A stretch of DNA of 64,000 nucleotides, taken from positions 17,475,346-17,539,345 of the forward strand of contig JAGTTD010000011.1 of assembly GCA_018398585.1 (NCBI GenBank), read 5' to 3'. Shown here piece by piece: positions 1 through 10,557 of this stretch (the stretch's first letter is position 1; the number at the start of each line of letters is the position of its first letter). This stretch comes from Simmondsia chinensis. Lineage: Eukaryota > Streptophyta > Magnoliopsida > Caryophyllales > Simmondsiaceae. The notes beneath the pieces were generated by a model. It had not been told where the DNA came from. It made no database searches and saw nothing but the letters and a program-made list of their open reading frames with translations. Both the position numbers and the translations under genes were made by a program.

Positions 1-663
1 CTATATTCCATAGTGAATTTTGGCAGGCCTTGTTCTCTATTCAAGGAGTGGAGTTGCAGTTGTCTATAGCGGATACCTCGTACAGATGGATAAACTGAGG
101 TCATTAACAGAGGCTTGGAGAGCTATTTGCGATGTATGTGCAACTCTAATCCATCTCAGTGGTCCAAATGGTTACCGTTAGCCAAGTGGTAGTGTAACAC
201 CACTTAGCACTCATCTACTCAAACAACTCCTTATGAGATTGTTTATGGGCAAGCCCCTCCACTCCATATTCCTTACTTGCCAAGAAAAACTCAAGTGTAG
301 ACTATTAACAGGAGTAATCAGAAGTTATCACCTAAGTATTATGGGCCATTTTAGATTTTAGCTGCAGTGGGAAAGGTAGCTTAAAAGCTTGCACTACCAG
401 AATCGACCGAAATTCATGATGTATTCCAGGTTTCATAGATTAAACCTCATTATGGTCCTACTCCAGTCACATTAGTGCCCCTACCTGACACTCTTGATGT
501 TGAGATTGCCAAAGGACCTGAACTGATTCTAGATCGAAAGATGGTGAACCGCAATAATAGAGCAGCTATGAAGGTTATGATCCAATGCAAGGGATTACCA
601 AGAGAAGATGCCACCTAGGAATACCTTTATGAGCAATTGAAGTTCCCTCACTTTCATCCTTGA
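1..663 (+). pseudogene. Chromovirus pol 3' end: integrase C-terminus and chromodomain (degenerate)
   Basis: Translation in broken frames gives the end of a Ty3/gypsy integrase. A TPYEIVYGQAPP-type stretch near 225-265 is followed by a YYGPF block near 340-355, a DVFQVS block near 417-435 (the usual HPVFHVS position), and a chromodomain-like tail (PELILDRKMVNRNN, then a CKGLPREDAT block) at about 515-660. Stops and frame changes occur throughout. One stop replaces the conserved Trp of the ATWE motif in the chromodomain. The 5' remainder of the element lies outside the window. The LTR follows directly, so this is the 3' end of a plus-strand chromovirus. Confidence 0.75.
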
Positions 664-674
664 GGTCATGGATG
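655..674 (+). other. PPT-proximal hairpin of element A
   Basis: CATCCTTG / AGGT / CATGGATG folds as an 8-bp stem with one T-T mismatch and an AGGT loop. It ends 19 nt before the LTR at 694. The purine-rich GGAGGGG tract lies between hairpin and LTR. The position matches the hairpins of the other gypsy elements in this window. Confidence 0.5.
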
Positions 675-693
675 TTCTCAATGGAGGGGTATT

Positions 694-1065
694 TGATACA
701 GTAAATAAGCTTGTATGGGGTTAATCTTTCATATCGAGTCTAGGTCGGAAGGTTCATATAACAGTTTGGTGGGAGGAGAAAGAGTCACGCATGCTGCACG
801 TGAGGAGAAAGGGTCACGCATGTTGCAATTGAGAGGCGGTTATACTATTTTTAATTTTCTTAACTAATTACCTTCTAATTTTAGTATTTTTTGTCTTTCT
901 TGTTATTTTTGGAATTTCTGCTACTATATAAGCTAAAAGTGAATGTAACTAGGGTTATCAAATATCATCGTATTCTCCCTCAATTTATTTGTATTCTCCC
1001 TCAAATTCTTCTTCTCTTGGTTTGGATTGGTGTTTTGTGATTGATTGGTGTATTGATCAGCATCA
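694..1065 (+). repeat. 3' LTR of chromovirus A
   Basis: This candidate LTR starts TGATACAG just after the purine tract AATGGAGGGG and ends ...GATCAGCATCA, giving TG...CA termini and 372 bp. A TATA box (TATATAAG, 925-932) lies in the right half, as expected for U3/R. No second copy is in the window, so the edges rest only on the termini and the adjacent purine tract. Confidence 0.6.
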
Positions 1066-1753
1066 AGTTTTCAAGTAAATCTTTTTTTAATATTCTGGCA
1101 GTCACTTTGTTTTGGGGAAAAAAAACAAAAAAACCTTAACATTTTTTATTAATTTGCTAGCAATTCAACTATAAATTGAGGGAATTTTACTATTGTTTCT
1201 TTCTTTGGTAATACCTAGGGAGGAGGTGTCAAAATCAAACCCGCATCAAAAATTTTGTTTTCCCTCATTTTTTGAATTTGCATTTTTTCCTTTTTTTTTC
1301 ACTTTTGATTTGCATTTTTATATCAACGGCTTAACTATGACTTCTTCACCATTTTTTGTTTACTTTTTCTCCCTTTTGTTTTCTCTTGATTCGTTATTTT
1401 TGTCAGCACAAAATTTCGAACAAAATAAATGCTGCACAAATATAAAGATTTGTATTTTTTTTCAAAAAACACGGGTACAATCTTTGAATACGTATATTAA
1501 TACAAATATACAAAAATCCTCTGATTCGATCTCCTAGAGACTTGATGAGTCCTTTGTCAATAGCTTGGACTTGGAAACTTGAAAGAGGACATGGGGGTTG
1601 ATCTTGATCAAGTGTTTTCTTCAAAGTGGAGGGCCCGCGACTTGATCTCCATCTTAAAGGTTGATTTGGGTTTTGACTTCGAAGGTAGAGGGCACAAAGC
1701 TTAGTCTCTACTTCATTTAAATTTTGAGGCTTTGGAGAGGAGAGTACAAGTAG
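1066..1753. other. AT-rich interval without recognisable gene
   Basis: This is the spacer between the LTR of A and the LTR of B. Poly-T-rich low-complexity DNA (about 1080-1480) gives accidental reading frames of 110-120 codons without any domain. About 1530-1750 is more mixed in composition. I see nothing functional here. Confidence 0.5.
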
Positions 1754-2328
1754 TGATGTAGCCACCAAACAGCCTTTGGCGGGTCTGGCGGGTCAAGATG
1801 GGCGAGCCAGGAATAGGTGGGATTAGGACGCCAAGGTTAGATGGGAAGTGGCCTCGCGTTCGTGATTGGCCCCTAGCTTGGCGGGTACATGCTTAGCGGC
1901 ATGACTAGTGCGCAGGCTGAAGTTATTCACGGCAGTTAGAATCTGTTAAGGCTTGGCATTAGCGGGTTCAGGTGGGCTTGGCGTTAGCGGGATTCAAAGC
2001 AGAGCAGGCGAGATTCAAGGCGTGAGACACGTTGAATCCAATTTTGATTTCTTTCCGTTGTTAGCTTTTATTTTGATTTCTTTTTTTTTGTGATTTTCTT
2101 TCCTTATTTAGATCCAAGGCCTCCCTCCATATAAAGGGAGACGATGCTAGGTTTAGGGCGAATTGTTTGAATGAAAATTTGAATTATTTTGGCTCTTTTT
2201 TTTTCAAGTGTGAGAATCAGGATGGATTTATCTTTCCCCTTGTATTTTTTTTTAGAGATTAATAAAATTAACGGAAGGCTATTGAATCCTTCTCGTACCC
2301 CTATTTTTCCCACTATCGTGCTGTATCA
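1754..2328 (+). repeat. 5' LTR of element B
   Basis: Starts TGATGTAGCCACC and probably ends ...CTGTATCA just before the primer site. TATA box TATAAA lies at 2130-2135. It aligns over its length with 3755-4312 with scattered substitutions and small indels. Confidence 0.8.
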
Positions 2329-2330
2329 GT

Positions 2331-2342
2331 TGGTATTAGAGT
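2331..2342 (+). other. Primer-binding site of element B
   Basis: TGGTATTAGAG(T) differs by one base from the initiator tRNA-Met type site TGGTATCAGAG and lies 2 nt after the LTR end. Confidence 0.75.
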
Positions 2343-3754
2343 TTAGAACGACTTCTAAGATAGCCCGTAGGCGATTGAGGTACGCCACTATTGGAGACGT
2401 TCTTGATCGTGATGTTCAATGGCAGAACAAGAGGAGATTAGAGGACTTGGGAGCGAGATTCCGGCGAATCAAGAGTTGCTTGATTCAACTAGGTGCAAAT
2501 CTCGATTTGGATCTAGGAACCCAGCCCCAACGCCCATTAACACCGAGTGCGATCGAAGAGGAGAAGGACGAGATCCAGAATCTACCGTCGAATGCTGACT
2601 TACCGGATCCCGAGCCAAGGAAACATCGGCACAATATCGGAGACGCCGGGCTCTGTGATGAATTTCTAGAGATTGAAAAGGAAGGCACCATAGTGGTGGA
2701 CAAGACTCAAGATGAGTTGGCGTCACTTGGCGAGGTGGAAATCGCAGGTGATGGTCGCTTATTATTGGTCAGGCGAGTTGGCTTCACGCTAAAAGAAGCA
2801 GAAGGGGGTGATTGGCTGCGACACAACATATTCCAGACGACATGTACCATTAGCATATGCCGCCTAGTCATCAACTCCAGGAATTGTGAGAATGCCATCT
2901 CCGAAGAAGTCGCTCAGAAGCCGGAGTTGGAGACGGAAGAGCATCCGAACCCTTACAAGTTGTCATGGCTTGAAAGCAAAGACTAGGTAACCGTGTCTAG
3001 GCGTTGCTTGGTGAAATTTTCAATTGGGTTGAAGTACAAGGATGGCGTGTGGTCTGACGTCGTTGCCATGGATTCTTGCCACTTATTGTTGGGGCGACCT
3101 TGGCAATACGATGCATGACGGGAGGAAGAACACTTATACCTTCATCTTCGAGGGAACGAGGATCATCTTTTTGCCCAAGAAAGTTGAGATGCCATGTGTG
3201 TCAAAAACTGAGAAACCTTAGTCGGAAGAGAGAGTCGTGTCCACTAACGAACGTGGCGAGTATAAAGTTGGCCCCTGCACTAGTAGGCGTCATAAGGGGA
3301 GAGCCTATATTTGATGAAACAGTCCATGACAAGGGAGAGGAGTCGAATCCGATAGGGAGTCCATCATGGGAAGTTCTCCTAGAGGGGTTAGCGTATACAT
3401 TGCCGCCAACAAGACAAGCACAATGCAGGTTGGCATGGGTTCCCACCGACGCTTTACCAGGAAGGAAGATTCCATATCGAGCAAACCTTGTGGAACATGT
3501 GGGCGTCAGACACCAAGTGTTGAAGCTACTTTCTAGGAGTTACATCCGAGTCAGATAGAAAGGCGGCTCGGCGGTATTGATGTCATCAAAGGATGGAACT
3601 TGGTGAGGAAAGGTTGCAGTTGCTTTGTCAATGGTAGGGGCAAGTCTAGAGTAGCTGAGTCAGTCGCTGGGAGCTGATTTGGTGACAAAGAGAAGTTTGC
3701 AATGGAAGATCCCTTAGAGAATTCGAGGGCAAATTCTGTCCAACCAGGAGAGAA
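2343..3754 (+). pseudogene. Gag, protease and pol-tail remnant of element B
   Basis: One long frame (open from about 2340 to a stop near 2986) gives an acidic, gag-like sequence without a clear zinc knuckle. From about 2990 to 3180, in interrupted frames, comes a block typical of the gypsy protease-RT linker: a YKDGVW motif, then CHLLLGRPWQYD, then a TFIFEGT-like segment. Near 3540-3740 is a terminal pol segment reading into the purine tract. The RT, RNase H and most of the integrase are missing. The family is uncertain. It is not a host gene, because both sides are bounded by the matching LTRs. Confidence 0.65.
3718..3737 (+). other. PPT-proximal hairpin of element B
   Basis: AGAATT / CGAGGGCA / AATTCT is a 6-bp stem whose loop contains GAGG. 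It ends 17 nt before the 3' LTR, comparable to the hairpins of the other gypsy elements here. Confidence 0.45.
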
Positions 3755-4312
3755 TGATGCAGCCGCCAAATAGCCTTTGGCAGGTCAAGTAGGTCAAGAT
3801 GGGCGAGCCAGGAATAGGCTGGATTAGGACGCCAAGGTTAGACGGGAAGCGGCCTCGCGTTCGTGATTGATGCATAGCTTGGCAGGTACATGGTTGGCGG
3901 CATGACTGGTACGCGGGCTGAAGTCATTCATGGCAGTTAGAATCCGTCAAGGCTTAGCGTTAGCAAGTTCAGGGGGGGCTTGGTGTTATCGGGATTCAAA
4001 ACAGGGCAGGGGGGGATTCAAGGTGTGAGACGCGGGATTTGAATCTAATTTTGATTTCTTTCCATTGTTAGCTTTTATTTTGATTTTCTTTCCTTCTTTA
4101 GGCCCAACCCCTCGCTCTATATAAAGGGAGACAATGCTAGGTTTAGAGAGAATTGTTTGGACGAAAAGTTGAACTATTTTGGTTCTTCTATTCTCAAGTG
4201 TGAGAATTAGGATGAATTTATCTTTCCCCTTGTAACTTTTATTCGAGATTAATAAAATTAAGGGGAAGGCTGTTGAATCCTTCCCGTTTCCCATTTTACT
4301 TTATTTTCTCCA
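3755..4312 (+). repeat. 3' LTR of element B
   Basis: Starts TGATGCAGCCGCC after AGGAGAGAA. TATA box TATATAAAG at 4118-4126. The right edge is set near CTCCA at 4312, where similarity to the 5' LTR ends; it may be off by about 15 bp. Confidence 0.75.
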
Positions 4313-5204
4313 CGATAGTCTTTAGCTCCTTTTCTTTTCCAAGCCCCCCCTCAAATGAAGAGGGGGCCCTCTGTTTATATAGGACAAACTTTTTAGGTTT
4401 GGGCCATGGGCTTAACCTAGTAGCACTGGGCTCGAACTAGCTTAAAGTTTTGTAGGCTTAAACTTACTTTAACCTTAAGACTTTGTCAGGTTAAATTTTT
4501 GATCTTTTCCTTAGAAGTTTATTCTAGCCTAAATTGACTTGAAAGTCATTTGGGTTTAATTTGGACTTAGGAGTCATTTTGGCTTGGGTTTGACTTGTAA
4601 GTCGTTTTGCTTTTAGTTTCAACTTATTAATCATTCGGGCTTCATTCGACTTGAGTTTCATTTGGACTTTGGACTTTGACTTGGGATTCATTTTGGACTT
4701 GGGTTTTGACTTGAGAGTCATTTTATAATTGACTTGAGAGAAATTTCGATTTGGACCTGGATGTTACTTTGGATCTAAGGTTATTTGGATGAATATGAAT
4801 ATAGTCAAAATGTTGACTTTTTGGGAATCGATTTTGGCTAGAGTATTGACTTTCATTTAAGTCATTTCCTTTTAGAGCTTACCTTAAATTAACAAATTTT
4901 TCATGTCCACAAATTACCCCCACTTCAAAGCAGGAGGGAAGTGATTTGTGCACTTGATGATGCGACTTGAAATCTAGATTTGTTTTTAAAAAATGCAAAC
5001 AAAAACTTGTCCGAAATCCTAACAATTAGGCAAGAAATGCTTCGGAAATTGACCCGGATGTTATGGACTTGCATGTAATTGTCGAGGACATTTATCAACT
5101 TTCCCCTTTACATCGTTGTTCTTTCCTTTTTTTTTTTTTGTCCTTTTAATTCCTTTTTCTTTCCTTCTTCATGATAGCCTTATTGATTTTGTTTTTGCGC
5201 GGAT
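4313..5204. repeat. Spacer with a degenerate tandem repeat
   Basis: About 4520-4760 holds roughly seven imperfect copies of a 25-35 bp motif built on TTGACTTGAGAGTCATTT and TTTGGACTTGGG. The rest (4760-5204) is AT-rich with a T-run near 5130-5145. A similar wording recurs at 59540-59640. No coding sequence is evident. Confidence 0.5.
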
Positions 5205-5625
5205 TGTGCGTAATCCCAAATACCTAATTCGAATCAAATACTACAACCAAATAAGAAGTAAATACGGACAAAAGAGAACAAAAACAAGAAAACAATGATT
5301 TACGTAGAAACCCCTCTTCAATCGAGAGGGGAAAAACCACGGGCGGAGATGGAGACTTTTATTGATTTGAGAATAGAATAATTACAATTCACTTCTCTCT
5401 CTCTCTCTGTCTCAAGGATGACAGCGGCGCTCACTTTAATTGGATACTGAACGTGTGAACCCTAGGGTCGTATATATACCCGCATGGAAATTAGACTCCC
5501 GATCGATCGGTACTGCTTCTATTGCACACTCGCTTGATCAATCGGTGGAACACCCGATCAATCGGCTAGCTCCCTACAACAACATTAATGGAAAACCACT
5601 AAATTTCAGGCATATTCCTAAAACA
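5205..5625 (-). repeat. 3' LTR of copia C
   Basis: On the minus strand it starts TGTTTTAGGAATATG and ends ...GCACA. It matches the 5' LTR apart from substitutions and a deletion near the dyad repeats (around 5510-5540). A TATATATAC box at about 5472 follows an AACCCTAGGGT motif on the plus-strand reading. Confidence 0.85.
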
Positions 5626-5637
5626 CTTCCACCTTGA
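5626..5637 (-). other. Polypurine tract of copia C
   Basis: AAGGTGGAAG on the minus strand directly precedes the TGTT start of the 3' LTR; it would prime plus-strand synthesis. Confidence 0.7.
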
Positions 5638-5670
5638 CTCGAATTTAACACCGAAATACAACACCTACGC

Positions 5671-7200
5671 CTACCTCACTAACACCCCACAACCGAGGTT
5701 AACAAATAGAAATTGAAAGCCCAACCAAGTTCGAGCAATGCTCGAATTTCCCGCTGGAAGAACTTTAGTCAACATGTCTGCTAAATTATCTTCAGTACCA
5801 ATCTTCTTCAAATCCACCTTGCGCTCACCTATCAGATCTCGAATAAAATGATGCTTGACATCAATGTGCTTCGTCCTGTCATGATGCGTCATCTGATCTT
5901 AAGCTAGATGAATTGCAGACTGGCTATCACAATAGACTCTAACTATGCCCTGATCAATGTTGAGTTCACTAATCAAACCTCTCAACCAACAGCTTCCTTG
6001 AATGCTTCTGTCACTGCTATATACTCGGCCTTTGTAGTTGACTATGTAGCAATTATCTGTAGATATGCTCTCCAACTGATAGCACTGTCACCTAAACAAA
6101 ACACATAAACAGAGGTAGACTTCCTCTTATGGAGGTCTCCACCGTAGTTTGGGTCAACATACCCAACTAGACAGTATTTACTCCTCCCAAACTCCAAACA
6201 AACATCAGAACTGGCACGTAAGTACCTGATAATCCATTTAACAAAGTGCCAATGCTCTTTTCCTGGATTTGCTAGGTATCTACTCACTTTTCCAATAGCA
6301 TAAGCAATATCTGAATGAGTACATACCATAGCATACATAATACTACCAAATGCACTAGAGTAAGGGACCTGTGACATGTACGTGACATCCTCCTCTGTCT
6401 GAGGTGAATCCAATGTTGAAAGCCTTAAATGAGCTTTCAAAGGAGTGCTAACAGGCTTATCATCCTTCATACGAAATCAATCCAGAACCATCTCAATATA
6501 CTTCTCCTGAGACAAGTATAACTTTCCTGCTTTTCAGTCCCCACTGATTTCCATACCGAGTATCTTCTTAGCTGCTCCCAAATCCTTAATCTTGAACTCG
6601 CGTTTCAACATTGTTTTCAAACTATTAACATCAGTCATGTCCTTAGCTGCAATCAACCTATCGTCAACAGATAACAAAAGATAAATGAATGAACCTGAGT
6701 CTGTCTTCCTTAAGTACACACAACTGTCATATTTACTCCTCAAGAACCCATTACTGGCCATAAACTGATCAAACCTTTTATACCACTGCTTAGGTGACTG
6801 CCTCAAACCATATAGAGATCTTTTAGATAGATAAACGTGGTCTTCCTTACCCTCAACAACGAAGCCTTCAGGCTGATTCATGTAAATACTCTCCTCTGGC
6901 TCACCATGCAAAAATGCAGTTTTCACATCTAACTGCTCATGCTCTAAATCATGCATAGCTACTAAGGCAAGTATCGCTCGTATGGAACTATATCTAACAA
7001 TAGGTGAGAAAATATCGTGAAAATCAACACCATGTACCAGATTGTAGCCTTTAGCTACTAACCGGGCCTTGCACCTTGCATCTTCCATTCCATGAATGCC
7101 TTCTTTTTGTTTGAAGACCCATTTGCATCCTATAATTCTCTTTCTTGTTTGAGGCTTCACTAGCTTCCAAGTCTTGTTTTTCTGCTATGACTCCATTTCT
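5671..7200 (-). pseudogene. Copia C reverse transcriptase and RNase H
   Basis: The minus-strand frame shows the copia RT: a GCKWVFKQKEG start near 7120, LDVKTAFLHG near 6930, SLYGLRQSPKQWY near 6800, and the catalytic site as SVDD near 6675, where YVDD is usual. RNase H follows (DIAYAIGKVSRYLANPGKEHW about 6310-6240; DSQSAIHLA and the KHIDVKHHFIRD block to about 5840). Stops sit at about 6535, 6480 and 6042. A one-base loss near 5990 shifts the frame before the C-terminal 73 residues. Several stops are one C-to-T step from Gln or Arg codons. Confidence 0.85.
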
Positions 7201-7553
7201 TCATGCATGGGCACTAGCCACTTCTTTGATTCAGATCTAGATATAGCCCCTGAATATGTAGATGGTTCAAAATCTTCCACTGTCTGAGCTGTAGTAAATG
7301 CATAGGCTATCATCTCCTCATACCTATATCTCTGTGGTGGCCTAATATGTCTTTTATGCCTTTCACCAGCAATAGTATACTTTCCGACCTACTGACCTGT
7401 TTCTATTTCATCATTCTCATCAGAAACCTGTACTAGAGGCGCCTGTATACTCTCAATTTGAACTGCCTGCTGCTGATCTGAACTATCTGACTGTATCTGA
7501 CTATCATCAGGGTTTTGCACTTGACTCGAATCATGAACTAAGGAGGACGTGTG

Positions 7554-8850
7554 TTACGGATGTAGTAGGGCAGACTCATCAAATGTAACATCCTTACTAG
7601 TCAGATATTTATGAGATTTTGGATCCCATAAACAAAATCCCTTCACATTTGACGTATAACCAAGAAAGATACACATCTTGGCTCTAGGCTTGAGCTTCCC
7701 ATCATTCACATAAGCATAAGCAGGACAACCGAAAATTTTTAAATGAGAGTAATCAGTAGGGGATCCAAACCATACCTCTTCTGGGGTCTTCAACTAAAGA
7801 GATGAATGAGGTGATCGGTTCACTAAGTAACATGCCATGTTAACTGCCTCTGCCCACCATTCTCTCCCTGAAGCTGTGGTGGATAGCATATATCAAGCCT
7901 TCTCCAGTAGCGTCCTATTCAGTCTTTCTACCACTCCATTCTATTGAGGTCGACGTGTACAAGTCCTGTGTCGGACAATGCCCTCATTCTCACAGAATTT
8001 GATGAAATCACCCCTAACAAATTCAATACCATTATTAGTCCTCAAACTCTTTATCTGCTTCCCTGTTTGTTTTTCAAGCAATGCCTTCCACTTCTTGAAG
8101 ACTTCATAAACTTTGTTTTTTTGCTTAAGAAAATAGACCCAAACTTTTCTTGAATAATCATCAATGAACATTAGAAGATACTTGGAACCTCCTTTGGAAG
8201 CAACTCTGGACGGTCCCCACAAATCTGAATGAACATAATCAAGTGTTCCTTTAGTTTGATGTACTGCCTGCTTGAAGCTAACTTTCTTTTACTTCACATA
8301 GATGCAATGCTCACATAACTGCATCTGCCGTGTAGACTGACCATACAATAAACCCCTCTTGCTCAGCTCTCTCAAAACCTTATTACCCATATGACCCAAT
8401 CTCATGTGCCACATCTTGGTAATATTTGATTCTAACATAGATGCAGAAATAGCCACTGACCCTATCACGGTAGAACCTACAAGCTCATACAAGGTTCCTA
8501 CTCTTCTACCCGTCATCACAGTCAACGCACCCTTACTGACCTTCATAGCTCCACCTTTAGCTGTGTACTTGTACCCATGTGACTCAAGGGTACCTAAAGA
8601 GATAAGATTCTTTTTCAAATCTGAGGCGCGTCGCATGTCGCTAAGTGTCCCGGTAGTACCATCAAACATCTTAACTCTGATTGTTCTTGTACCCATAACC
8701 TTGCAAGCGGCATCATTGCTCATCAAGACTACTCCACCCTAAATTGGCTTGTATGTGGTGAACCAGTCTCTATTAGGACAAACATCATAAGAACAACCTG
8801 AATACATGATCCACTTATCTTTGGATCTGGCTTGGGATTCGATTACTAAA
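7554..8850 (-). pseudogene. Copia C protease and integrase
   Basis: The protease block at about 8825-8767 reads YSGCSY where DSGCSY is expected, so the catalytic Asp codon is lost. The pre-integrase zinc region follows (HMRLGHMGNKVL ... CEHC, about 8430-8300). The integrase core runs 8222-7554, with the first Asp in HSDLWGPS, a NNGIEF segment where a second Asp (TDNG) is normal, and a broken NGVVER motif. Stops occur near 8290, 7940, 7890 and 7795. All parts are in one frame, so this was a single polyprotein. Confidence 0.85.
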
Positions 8851-9049
8851 AAAACATCAGCATCACCCTCATCTTCAACTACACTAGCCTTAGCAGACTT
8901 ATCACCTCTATTATGGTCATTCCTGTTATCTTCTTTCTACTTATTCTTAAGCTTATAACAGTTTTTCTTTATGTGCCTTTTCTTGTGACAAAAGTTACAT
9001 GACAGGTTTTTATGTCTAGACTTAGACCTTGACTTCTTTCCACCATCAG

Positions 9050-9677
9050 ACCCTTTATTATCAGTTCTACCTCTTACAAACAAACCATTACCACTGAGTC
9101 AGACAATTCTTTATCTACTCATTCTTTACCCACTTGGTTCCTTTTAACTTCATCAATTGTGATAGTTGACCTACCACCGTATATCATACTTTCTACAAAG
9201 CCTTTAAATGAATTAGAGAGTGAACATAATAATAACATGGCCTGACCTTCATCCTTAGGAGCATCATCCAATTCTTTTAACTCTTGAATTGTAGAGTTAA
9301 ATTCATTAATATGGTTCTTAAGAGATGTACCTTCCAACATACGAAATGTGAATAATTGACGCTTGACTGCGAGTTAATTGGAGACCGATTTGAAGCAAAA
9401 TATCTCCTGCAGCTTCTCCCACAACTCCTTAGTGGTTTTCACCTCCAAGACTTTTGTCAGTACATCATCTGTAAGACACATCTAAATAGCTGCAAGTGCC
9501 TTTTCATGTAACTCCTCCCATTGTGCATCAGATAAACTCCCTAGTTTCTTCTCTTTTCCATCAAGTGCTTTCTTCAAGCCATTCTGTGTCAGGAGACCTT
9601 TAATGCGGAGTTGCCACAAATTGAAACTCCCTTAACCACCAAACTTCTCTACTTCAGATTTAATCGCTAACGTCATA
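9050..9677 (-). pseudogene. Copia C gag (UBN2-type)
   Basis: From an ATG near 9677 (MTLAIKSEVEKFGG) the frames give a copia gag: ALDGKEKKLGSLSDAQWEEL, LWEKLQEIF, then LKNHINEFNSTIQELKELDD and the LLLCSLSNSFKGFVESM block (9340-9119). A zinc knuckle CNFCHKKRHIKKNC lies just downstream, at about 9000-8950, in another frame. Two stops and a frameshift near 9119 separate gag from the knuckle. Confidence 0.8.
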
Positions 9678-9696
9678 ATACCAAAACGAACAACAA

Positions 9697-9712
9697 GGGC
9701 TCTGATACCAAT
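9697..9712 (-). other. Primer-binding site of copia C
   Basis: The minus strand reads ATTGGTATCAGAGCCC next to the LTR end GCACA; this is the standard initiator tRNA-Met site. Confidence 0.9.
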
Positions 9713-9713
9713 T

Positions 9714-10161
9714 TGTGCAAAAGTGCGGAATCCCAAGTACTTAATTCAAATCAAATACTACAACCAAACAACAAGTAAATACGGATAAAACAGAGCAAAA
9801 ACAACACAATGATTTAGGTGGAAACCCCTCTTCAATCGAGAGGGGAGAATACCACGTGCAGAGATGGAGACTTTTATTGATTTTAGAATAGGATAATTAC
9901 AATTCACTTCTCTCTCTCTCTCTCTCAAGGATGACGGCGGCGCTCACTTTAATTGGATACTGAACACGTGAACCCTAGGGTTGTATATATACCCGTGTGG
10001 AAATTAGACTCCCGATCGATTGGCCCTGCTTCTGTTGTTTTTCTGCGCTTTTCTCCAGCACGCTCGCTCGCTCGATCGATCGGTGGAACACCCGATCAAT
10101 TGGCTGGCTCCCTGCAAAAACAGTAATGGCAAACCACTAAATTTGAGGCATATTCCTAACA
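9714..10161 (-). repeat. 5' LTR of copia C
   Basis: 448 bp, minus strand TGTTAGGAATATG ... TTTTGCACA. The TATATATAC box at about 9983-9991 lies beside the palindrome AACCCTAGGGTT (about 9970-9981). Several dyads of the CGATCGATCGG type at 10013-10105 lie 25-120 bp upstream of the TATA box in element orientation. Confidence 0.88.
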
Positions 10162-10394
10162 ACTTTCATTCTCTATTTTTCCCCCCTAAATTGCTTGTTA
10201 ACTTACCGTGAATCTTCTTGATTTCCTTTCCCCTCTCTCTTTCTATTTAGGTTTCCAATTCTATTAGCACAAATCTATCTTAATTTATATCATGCATTGT
10301 GAAACACTGATATAGGTAGGCCTCTTATTGCCACCAATAAAAGCTTTGTTTATTAATGATGTCATCGTTAATGTGATGGTGGGAGATTGAATAC
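10162..10394. other. Unassigned flank left of copia D
   Basis: About 230 bp of AT-rich DNA between elements C and D. A pyrimidine tract ending TTTCTATTTAG resembles a plant splice acceptor (about 10235-10250). Across the AATAC duplication this flank joins 21464 onward. No reading frame is supported. Confidence 0.4.
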
Positions 10395-10547
10395 TGTGAG
10401 AATAGGAGTTGTGGAGCAGACCCAATAGGGTTGCTGAGGTACATATTTATAGTAATGAGAACAGGAATAATTACAGAATATTCGCAGAACAATATCAGAA
10501 TAATATTGGAATAATATCATAATAATATCAAAACAATATCTCTAATA
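10395..10547 (-). repeat. 3' LTR of copia D
   Basis: 153 bp; on the minus strand TATTAGAGATATTG ... TTCTCACA. It matches 21317-21458. The first base pair is TA rather than TG in both LTRs, so the change predates insertion or was inherited from the parent. Confidence 0.85.
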
Positions 10548-10557
10548 CGCCCCCTTA
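10548..10557 (-). other. Polypurine tract of copia D
   Basis: AAGGGGGCG on the minus strand directly precedes the 3' LTR. Confidence 0.75.

Larger units (their letters stand above)
1754..4312 (+). mobile_element. Internally deleted Ty3/gypsy element B with both LTRs
   Basis: Two direct repeats (1754-2328 and 3755-about 4312), both starting TGATG(T/C)AGCC, enclose only about 1.4 kb. A primer-binding site follows the left LTR and a purine-rich AGGAGAGAA tract precedes the right one, so the strand is plus. Inside are a gag-like remnant, a protease-type block and the end of an integrase, with RT and RNase H absent. It is therefore a deletion derivative that could move only with proteins from elsewhere. 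The flanks (AGTAG left; right edge ambiguous) give no clear target duplication. Confidence 0.8.
5205..10161 (-). mobile_element. Ty1/copia element C (Tork/TNT1-like), degenerate
   Basis: Two similar LTRs (5205-5625 and 9714-10161) flank a full-length copia interior read on the minus strand. The order is primer site, gag, zinc knuckle, protease, integrase, RT, RNase H, purine tract. The phrases around the RT/RNase H (YMSQVPYSSAFGSIMYAMVC, GKEHW) resemble the Tork/TNT1 lineage; the lineage call is from memory of the family. About ten in-frame stops and at least two frameshifts make it non-coding today. The 5-bp flanks (CGGAT, ACTTT) do not match, so the ends may have been altered. Confidence 0.85.

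Noticed and set aside
1193..1768. Overlapping 114- and 121-codon frames on both strands
   Set aside because: Low-complexity Phe/Ser-rich translation of T-rich DNA; no motif.
2189..2986. 265-codon open frame that could be a host gene
   Set aside because: It begins inside the LTR of element B and crosses its primer site; the rest is gag-like remnant.
4300..4322. CACGATAG at the end of the 3' LTR of B is the inverse of CTATCGTG at the end of its 5' LTR
   Set aside because: Eight bases at a decayed edge; probably chance, and the LTR edge itself is uncertain.
5200..10166. Search for a target duplication around copia C
   Set aside because: CGGAT and ACTTT do not match; none can be claimed.
10162..10394. 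Splice-acceptor-like TTTCTATTTAG as part of a host gene split by copia D
   Set aside because: No open frame on either side of the AATAC junction supports an exon.
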